Below are positions 37,507-42,338 of a stretch of DNA of 42,338 bases, piece after piece (position 1 is the first letter of the stretch; each line of letters begins with the position of its first letter). Position numbers and translations under genes: made by a program. The DNA lies in assembly GCA_016946835.1 (NCBI GenBank), contig JACVTC010000339.1, positions 1 through 42,338 on the forward strand, read 5' to 3'. The notes under the pieces are model-generated. The model worked only from the letters and a program-made list of their open reading frames with translations, was not told the origin of the DNA and ran no database searches. This stretch comes from Neocallimastix lanati (nom. inval.). Its lineage: Eukaryota > Neocallimastigomycota > Neocallimastigomycetes > Neocallimastigales > Neocallimastigaceae.

Positions 37507-39666
37507 ATGTATTTAAAGTTTAATTTATATACAGATGAAGAATTTGAAAAGGAAACGATCCTTATTAAAAATAAGAATGAATTAACAGATAATACAACAT
37601 CATTTACTCTCAATCCTCAATTACCATGTAAACAATGTAAATCAATGATAGATTGTCCAGGACACACGGGAAGAATACCACTTTATTACAGAATTGTTCA
37701 TCCTGTATTTGTAAACATATTATGTAAAGAAATAAGTCATATTTGTCCAATTTGTAAAAAATATGATCCTTTACTTTCCCCTAATAACCCCTGTTGCGTA
37801 AAACGTGTAGTTGCTACAACATTTTCATATCATAAAGTTAAATCGGAGGAAGTCACATCCAATAAATCCAAGTATTCCAAAAATTTTGAAAAAGAGTCAA
37901 AGAATATTTCAGAATATTCCTTCACTTTTGGTAGGGAAACATTATCTATCGAGCAAATGTACGAAGAAATTCGTTCTGCAAATTTTTCAAAAAATCCAGA
38001 GCTACAAAATCATTTACTTAATGTGTTTATTAAAAATATTCCAGTTTTACCAATCAATATGAGACCATCTATTCTAGATTCTAGCAACACTACGATTCAT
38101 AATAACGTAACAACATTATATCAACGTGTATTAGATCTCAACTACCAATATCACAATGGAAATTTAATTAAGTCCGTCTATATTGTGCGTGCGTATAATT
38201 TATACAAGAAAATTTTAGGTATTCGTAGTAAAAACGATTCGGTTGAGGATGCTAATAGAAATTATATTAAACAGATGTTATCAGGAAAAAATGGTATTTT
38301 CCGAAGTATGTGTTTAGCTAAGCGTCAAAATTTTTGTCTTCGAAGTGTTATCGTGCCAAATATTGATATCCCTTTAGATGTAGTATTAATTCCTAAAGTC
38401 TTTACTGATTCCTTAATTCCCTATGGGTATAAAACCAATGACTTTGTTATCATCAATAGACAACCTACACTTCAAACTACTTCAATCTTAGCCGTTCATT
38501 CTCGTCCAAGTAACTGTCGAACCATTCAGATCAATCCACTTATTGCTAATGTCTTTCAAGCGGATTTTGACGGTGACGAAATGAACATTTTTTGGTTACC
38601 AGGTGAAGAAGCTAAAGAAGAGTTGGCCACAAAATTAAATATTGCAAATAATATCCGGTCATTTAAAAATGCTTCTATTATGATCAAATTTATACAAGAT
38701 ACTTTAACCGGAATTTATAATATGACACGTAATAAAGAAATTATTGATATTGATATTGTTAAAAGAATGCGCGATAAATTGGGCATTCCCGATAGTGATT
38801 GGAAAAAATTTTGTAAATACTACAAATCGCGTATGAATAGTACAGATATCCCATATGCTCACCTGTTATCTTTATTACTTCCTAGAACGCTTACTTTACA
38901 TGATCATGAAGGTAATCTGATCGTAGATAAAGGAATATTACTAGGTGTTATCAGCGATAAAAAACAAACTATTTTACTTAATGCTATTTCAAATTACGGT
39001 AATGAATTCTATTTAAAATTTATGTGGGATGTTCAACGTATGGTTCATGTATATAATCTTACTCATGTTATCACTATTTCTATTGCTGATTGTATGGTAA
39101 ATGATAAATTAAGAGAATCATATCTTCCCATAACGGATAGTATCTTAAATAAAATAGATCCTATACCTGTACTAAATCTTGACTCATTGATAGAAAATCA
39201 AAATAAATTTGAAAATTACAACGAGTTTAAGAATCAAGTTTTTCGAAAATATTGTGATCTTACGGAATTAGTGGAATCCATCGATAATAATTTAACTAAT
39301 ATCATTAACAGTGGATCTAAAGGAAATGTGGATAATGTTATTCAAATATTGATGTCGGTTGGAGTTCAAGCTATTTTACCAGTTTGTTATATTAAAAGTT
39401 CCTATTCCGAAGGATTAACAGCAAAAGAATTATTTATTCATTCAAAATCTGGTCGTGCAGGTATTATTTCTACTTCTCTTAATACATCATCTACCGGGTA
39501 TTTACAAAGAGAACTTGTTAAAAGTATGGAAGATTTAGTAACTGATGAACAAGGAGTAGTTCATAACTACTCCAATGAGGAGATATATTATTACCCATTT
39601 AGTACAAATAAGCCAGACATTGATGAAACATTTTTAGAGCATGCATTTTCTATGGCTAGTCTTTAA
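37507..39666 (+). CDS. RPB1: DNA-directed RNA polymerase largest subunit (RPB1-like), N-terminal two thirds
   Basis: This is the catalytic subunit of the viral RNA polymerase. The 719-residue frame has the clamp zinc site CKQC...DCPGHTGRIPL (about 41-60), a second Cys cluster CPIC/CC, SGKNGIFRSMCLAKRQNFCLRS (family form GKxGRxRxxLxGKRVxFSxR), NRQPTLQTTS, and the active-site loop DFDGD at residues 353-357 that binds the catalytic Mg. The bridge-helix segment SGRAGIISTSLNTSSTGYLQRELVKSMEDL sits at about 648-677. The frame then ends at 719, before the trigger loop, jaw and C-terminal clamp parts. Usual viral RPB1 proteins are about 1300-1450 residues, so about half is missing. No continuation is seen downstream to 40332, apart from about 34 further codons open in the +1 frame. 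It is either truncated or a split gene with the second part elsewhere. Key residues present are intact. Confidence 0.93.
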   Translation: MYLKFNLYTDEEFEKETILIKNKNELTDNTTSFTLNPQLPCKQCKSMIDCPGHTGRIPLYYRIVHPVFVNILCKEISHICPICKKYDPLLSPNNPCCVKRVVATTFSYHKVKSEEVTSNKSKYSKNFEKESKNISEYSFTFGRETLSIEQMYEEIRSANFSKNPELQNHLLNVFIKNIPVLPINMRPSILDSSNTTIHNNVTTLYQRVLDLNYQYHNGNLIKSVYIVRAYNLYKKILGIRSKNDSVEDANRNYIKQMLSGKNGIFRSMCLAKRQNFCLRSVIVPNIDIPLDVVLIPKVFTDSLIPYGYKTNDFVIINRQPTLQTTSILAVHSRPSNCRTIQINPLIANVFQADFDGDEMNIFWLPGEEAKEELATKLNIANNIRSFKNASIMIKFIQDTLTGIYNMTRNKEIIDIDIVKRMRDKLGIPDSDWKKFCKYYKSRMNSTDIPYAHLLSLLLPRTLTLHDHEGNLIVDKGILLGVISDKKQTILLNAISNYGNEFYLKFMWDVQRMVHVYNLTHVITISIADCMVNDKLRESYLPITDSILNKIDPIPVLNLDSLIENQNKFENYNEFKNQVFRKYCDLTELVESIDNNLTNIINSGSKGNVDNVIQILMSVGVQAILPVCYIKSSYSEGLTAKELFIHSKSGRAGIISTSLNTSSTGYLQRELVKSMEDLVTDEQGVVHNYSNEEIYYYPFSTNKPDIDETFLEHAFSMASL

Positions 39667-40332
39667 ACTAAATATAATATATAGAGACCGTCAATATGAT
39701 ATTACAGATATAAAAATAGAATATAATATAAAATATTTTGCTGATATCAAAAAAGGTGTAGTTTAAAGTTTTAAAAATATTTTAAATAAAAAAAAATTTA
39801 TTACTATTACTGTATATTTGTTTTTATATTTTTTTAAAAAAACATTATATACATTTATGAAATAGTTAATTTTTTTAAGCATTTTTTTAACTTTTTTTTT
39901 TTTAAAAAAAATCATTTACACATATAATTGGAATAAGCAGTTATTTTTATTTTTAATAATATATAAATTATAGTAATTAATTTACTATTTACATAATTTA
40001 AAGTATTAAATATTAATATAAATATAAATATTATTATGTTTTAAATATAAAAATTATTGAAATGTTAAATAAAATTAAAAATTATTAATTAGAGTTTAAA
40101 TTTGTTATTATTGAATTTTCTTTTTTTTATTTATAAAATTAAAATGCTATAAAGAATTGCAATTGAATTTACACGTTTATACATGCTTTTAATTATTAAT
40201 TTTATTTTTCATAGTTTTATACATGAATATGATTATTATTATTATTATTATTATTATATTTTTTTCTTTTTAAATTTGTATATAATTTTAATTTCTATTT
40301 TATTTTAATCTTTAGATTTTTTGTATTAGAAA
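39667..40332. other. convergent intergenic region after RPB1
   Basis: This is A/T-rich DNA between the ends of RPB1 (+) and the zinc-motif gene (-). The first 105 nt are open in the +1 frame relative to RPB1. After that only homopolymer runs and a microsatellite of ATT repeats (about 40229-40257) are seen. No sequence resembling the missing RPB1 half is present. Confidence 0.55.
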
Positions 40333-41205
40333 TTATTCAGAATTAATATTCAAAGTTATATAAGATTTTGAATTGTAGTAAAAAGTACTATAATGATCAT
40401 TAATAATTTTATTTATTTTATTGTATATTACTACCGGATTATTTTCAATAATATCACTATTGCGTTTGTTAATTTCATTAATATCATATGGAATTCCGTA
40501 TTCAGAGAGAAATTCCTTGATTTTACTAAAAATAGGTTTTTCCTTAATTAAAGCAATAGACTTGAACGTCATTTTAATGTAATACTCGGGTTGTAATTCT
40601 TCTCCATATCTACTGACTTCAACATAATGAGTTGCCATAAAATAACTGTTTTGCTTTTTATTTTTTTCGGTGGAACAATATTGAATAACAAGTATTCCAG
40701 CACCAAAATAACTTTTAAATTCATCGAAAAATAAAATATAAGAATGTAATGATTTGTCAACCATATCAACACTTAATGGCCATTTAGTAGACTTAGATTC
40801 ATTTTTTCTTATATCGTTGTTTTGACTGTCCTTTTGAAATATCCAATTATTACCTAGGGAAACAACAACTGCCGGATGTCCATATTTAAGAGTGGTAGCA
40901 ACATTACTGATATATTGATTTAATGGTAGTTTTCCTTCTGAACGAACATGAACTCCACAATACATATGTCCCGGAATTACTTTATTATTACAAGTAGTTT
41001 TATTTCTTTTTAATCCAATACAAGTATTATTCAAACTAAGTTTGGCCATTTCGTGAATTGATGATTGGATATCATCTTCCTTAGTTAAATTATTTAAAAT
41101 ATTATCTTTATTTATATTAAGGTTATAATTATTATTGAAGACTTGGACAGATTTACTACATAATATTTCGATCACTTCGTTGTAATAATTTGTTAAATTT
41201 TCCAT
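40333..41205 (-). CDS. zinc-motif protein in viral block, function unknown
   Basis: This 290-residue protein has no signal peptide. Its clearest element, at about residues 61-83, is a compact C-x9-C-x10-C-x2-H motif within CIGLKRNKTTCNNKVIPGHMYCGVH. It resembles the short Cys/His zinc-binding motifs (C...TxxGxxCxxxxxxGxxYCxxH form) scattered through NCLDV and phage proteins. The following part, about 100-220, looks like a mixed alpha/beta domain (GHPAVVVSLGNNWIF; ILFFDEFKSYFGAGILVIQYCS), and the end is helical and Lys-rich. It converges on RPB1 and precedes the SF2 helicase start on the other strand. A role in viral transcription or DNA binding is plausible from the motif and neighbours but not demonstrated. 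The frame is intact and uses CGT/CGA arginines like the viral genes. Confidence 0.75.
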   Translation of the reverse strand: MENLTNYYNEVIEILCSKSVQVFNNNYNLNINKDNILNNLTKEDDIQSSIHEMAKLSLNNTCIGLKRNKTTCNNKVIPGHMYCGVHVRSEGKLPLNQYISNVATTLKYGHPAVVVSLGNNWIFQKDSQNNDIRKNESKSTKWPLSVDMVDKSLHSYILFFDEFKSYFGAGILVIQYCSTEKNKKQNSYFMATHYVEVSRYGEELQPEYYIKMTFKSIALIKEKPIFSKIKEFLSEYGIPYDINEINKRNSDIIENNPVVIYNKINKIINDHYSTFYYNSKSYITLNINSE

Positions 41206-42043
41206 TATTACAAATTTAAATAGAATAATATAAACCTTATTAAAAGTAAAAAATAAAATTTAAAATTAAAATATATTAAATTTATAAAAATTTATAAAAA
41301 TAATAATGTAAGTAATTCTAAAAGTATTTATTTAACTTCTTTTATAAATGACATTTATCATTTGAAAGAGTTTTCTCATATAAATTAAATAAAATTTTTA
41401 AAGTTTAAAGTAGATCTAAAAAAAATAAAATTTTTAAAATTTAATCTTGAACTAAAATTTAAAATTTTATACCTTTTAATTTATTTTTTGGGATAGTTGA
41501 ATTTTAAATATTAGTAAATTTATATTATATATAATTTTTTTTATAGTTGGACAGATAATGTAATAATTTATCAATTTTCAATAGCATATATTATTCATTC
41601 ATATACCAATAAAATTAAAAGAAAAAATTTTAATAAATTAAATATATTATTATTACATTGAAAATATATTTATAAAATGATTTAAAAAGTATAATATTTA
41701 ATACATTTATAAACAAATATTAAGGTTTATATTTTATAAATTTATTAAAAAAAAAAAAATATAAAAGTTAAAAGAGTAATAACATTTTTTGATATATTAC
41801 ATAAAAATTAGTATAATTTTAATTTTGAATAAAGTATTATTGATGTAGTAAATAAATTATTATTTTACAATTATTTAATTTAAATTGTTAAGTAGTTTAA
41901 TTACTTTATTAGTAATTATATTTATTTTACATTATAAAAATATATATTAATTTTTCCTTTTTGTTTTATTTTTTTTTTCTTTAATTTATTTACAAAAATA
42001 ATAGAGTTAAATAAATTTGTATTGAGGATAGATAGAACTATAA
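41206..42043. other. divergent A/T-rich intergenic region
   Basis: This region lies between the zinc-motif gene (-) and the SF2 helicase start (+), so it should hold two promoters. It is A/T-only apart from scattered G. No ORF of note and no stable hairpin are seen. A visible rise in G/C at about 42050 marks the beginning of the helicase coding sequence. Confidence 0.5.
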
Positions 42044-42338
42044 ATGACATATCCGGATATTAATAACTTACATAGTTTAAGAGAATTTACGGAGATTTAT
42101 ACGAATAATCCGTTGATAGAAGAAAATGTACATATGAAAAGATACCAAATATTACCGTAAGGTATATGTCACCGGAAAATGAAGTGGTCAACCGATTTTC
42201 TAATTTATCATTCACCAGGAACCGGGAAATCATTCACCGCATTATGGATTGCAATAAAATTCATAAATGTTTATAAGAAACCTTGTATTATTCTTGTAAA
42301 AGGTAAGGAAGCTATTACGGAATTTACCAAACGTGTAA
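42044..42338 (+). pseudogene. start of SF2 helicase (D6/D11-like), frame-disrupted, runs off the window
   Basis: An ATG at 42044 opens a frame of 38 codons, including an RYQ segment like the Q-motif region before Walker A, and ends at TAA (42158-42160). Downstream in the same frame, from about 42210, is a clear Walker A YHSPGTGKSFTALW followed by a hydrophobic strand PCIILVKG, as in poxvirus D6/D11-type (VETF/NPH-I) transcription helicases of NCLDVs. Between about 42160 and 42200 the best family-like reading (with an MSPEN-type segment) is in a different frame. This suggests two compensating indels, one near 42158 and one at a T run near 42203. Either the gene is decaying or the sequence has errors. 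The rest lies right of the window. Family SF2 is well supported; the D6 versus D11 choice is not. Confidence 0.7.

Noticed and set aside
39662-39668. TTTAAAC as a canonical -1 frameshift heptamer after RPB1
   Set aside because: The reading frame across it is CTT TAA, not TTA AAC, so the -1 heptamer is out of phase; only a +1 event could be considered.
40229-40257. ATT repeat tract as a CRISPR or telomere-like array
   Set aside because: It is a simple trinucleotide microsatellite with no spacers.
1-42338. Poxvirus-type TTTTTNT early termination signals and A-rich promoter words near viral genes
   Set aside because: Such words occur everywhere at this base composition, so they carry no information here.

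Overview
The window is very A/T-rich. Intergenic DNA is almost only A and T, and coding DNA is somewhat richer in G/C. It combines two kinds of gene. One set is the replication and transcription core of a nucleocytoplasmic large DNA virus (NCLDV): a DNA polymerase B start, a D5-type SF3 helicase, RPB2, RPB1, uracil-DNA glycosylase, a three-domain mRNA capping enzyme, and the start of an SF2 helicase. The other set is secreted, lectin-like and chitin-binding proteins with hevein-type (CBM18) cysteine patterns, Thr-rich linkers and a GPI-type tail. Extreme A/T content, Asn-rich insertions and CBM18/ricin-like secreted proteins fit an early-diverging, chitin-walled fungus, most plausibly an anaerobic gut fungus (Neocallimastigomycota). 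That host is an inference. The viral gene set resembles the pox/asfar side of the NCLDVs (Pokkesviricetes), because it has a fused triphosphatase-guanylyltransferase-methyltransferase capping protein, D5 helicase, UDG and its own RNA polymerase.

Layout. At 1-13.2 kb is viral block A: an interrupted PolB N-terminus (-), two unrecognised small proteins, the SF3 helicase (+), RPB2 (-) and UDG (+), which share a CATG start site, and the capping enzyme (+). At 13.2-14.1 kb is a gap containing a roughly 110-nt G/C-richer island with several hairpins, a candidate structured RNA. At 14.1-36.1 kb are six genes, five of them predicted secreted: a small CBM18 protein with NPIY repeats (-), a Cys-rich GPI-type protein (-), an unrecognised 538-aa protein (-), a 2552-aa two-module secreted protein (+), a 1916-aa protein with a glycine zipper and lectin domains (+), and a 629-aa ricin-like plus triple CBM18 protein (+). 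At 37.5-42.3 kb is viral block B: RPB1 ending just after the bridge helix (+), a zinc-motif protein (-), and the frame-disrupted start of an SF2 helicase (+) running off the window.

How it fits together. The viral genes would make a largely self-sufficient cytoplasmic transcription system (RPB1/RPB2, capping, helicases) plus DNA replication and repair. However, the PolB and SF2 helicase frames are broken, RPB1 is short, and UDG has an altered catalytic motif. This suggests an endogenised, partly decayed element, or a virus with unusual gene structures. The middle block uses mostly AGA for arginine, while the viral blocks use many CGT/CGA codons, which supports two origins. Two readings remain open: fungal secretome genes lying between pieces of an integrated virus, or a fungal virus carrying chitin-binding and lectin cargo. 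No introns are evident in any large ORF, and no tRNA, rRNA gene or CRISPR array was found.
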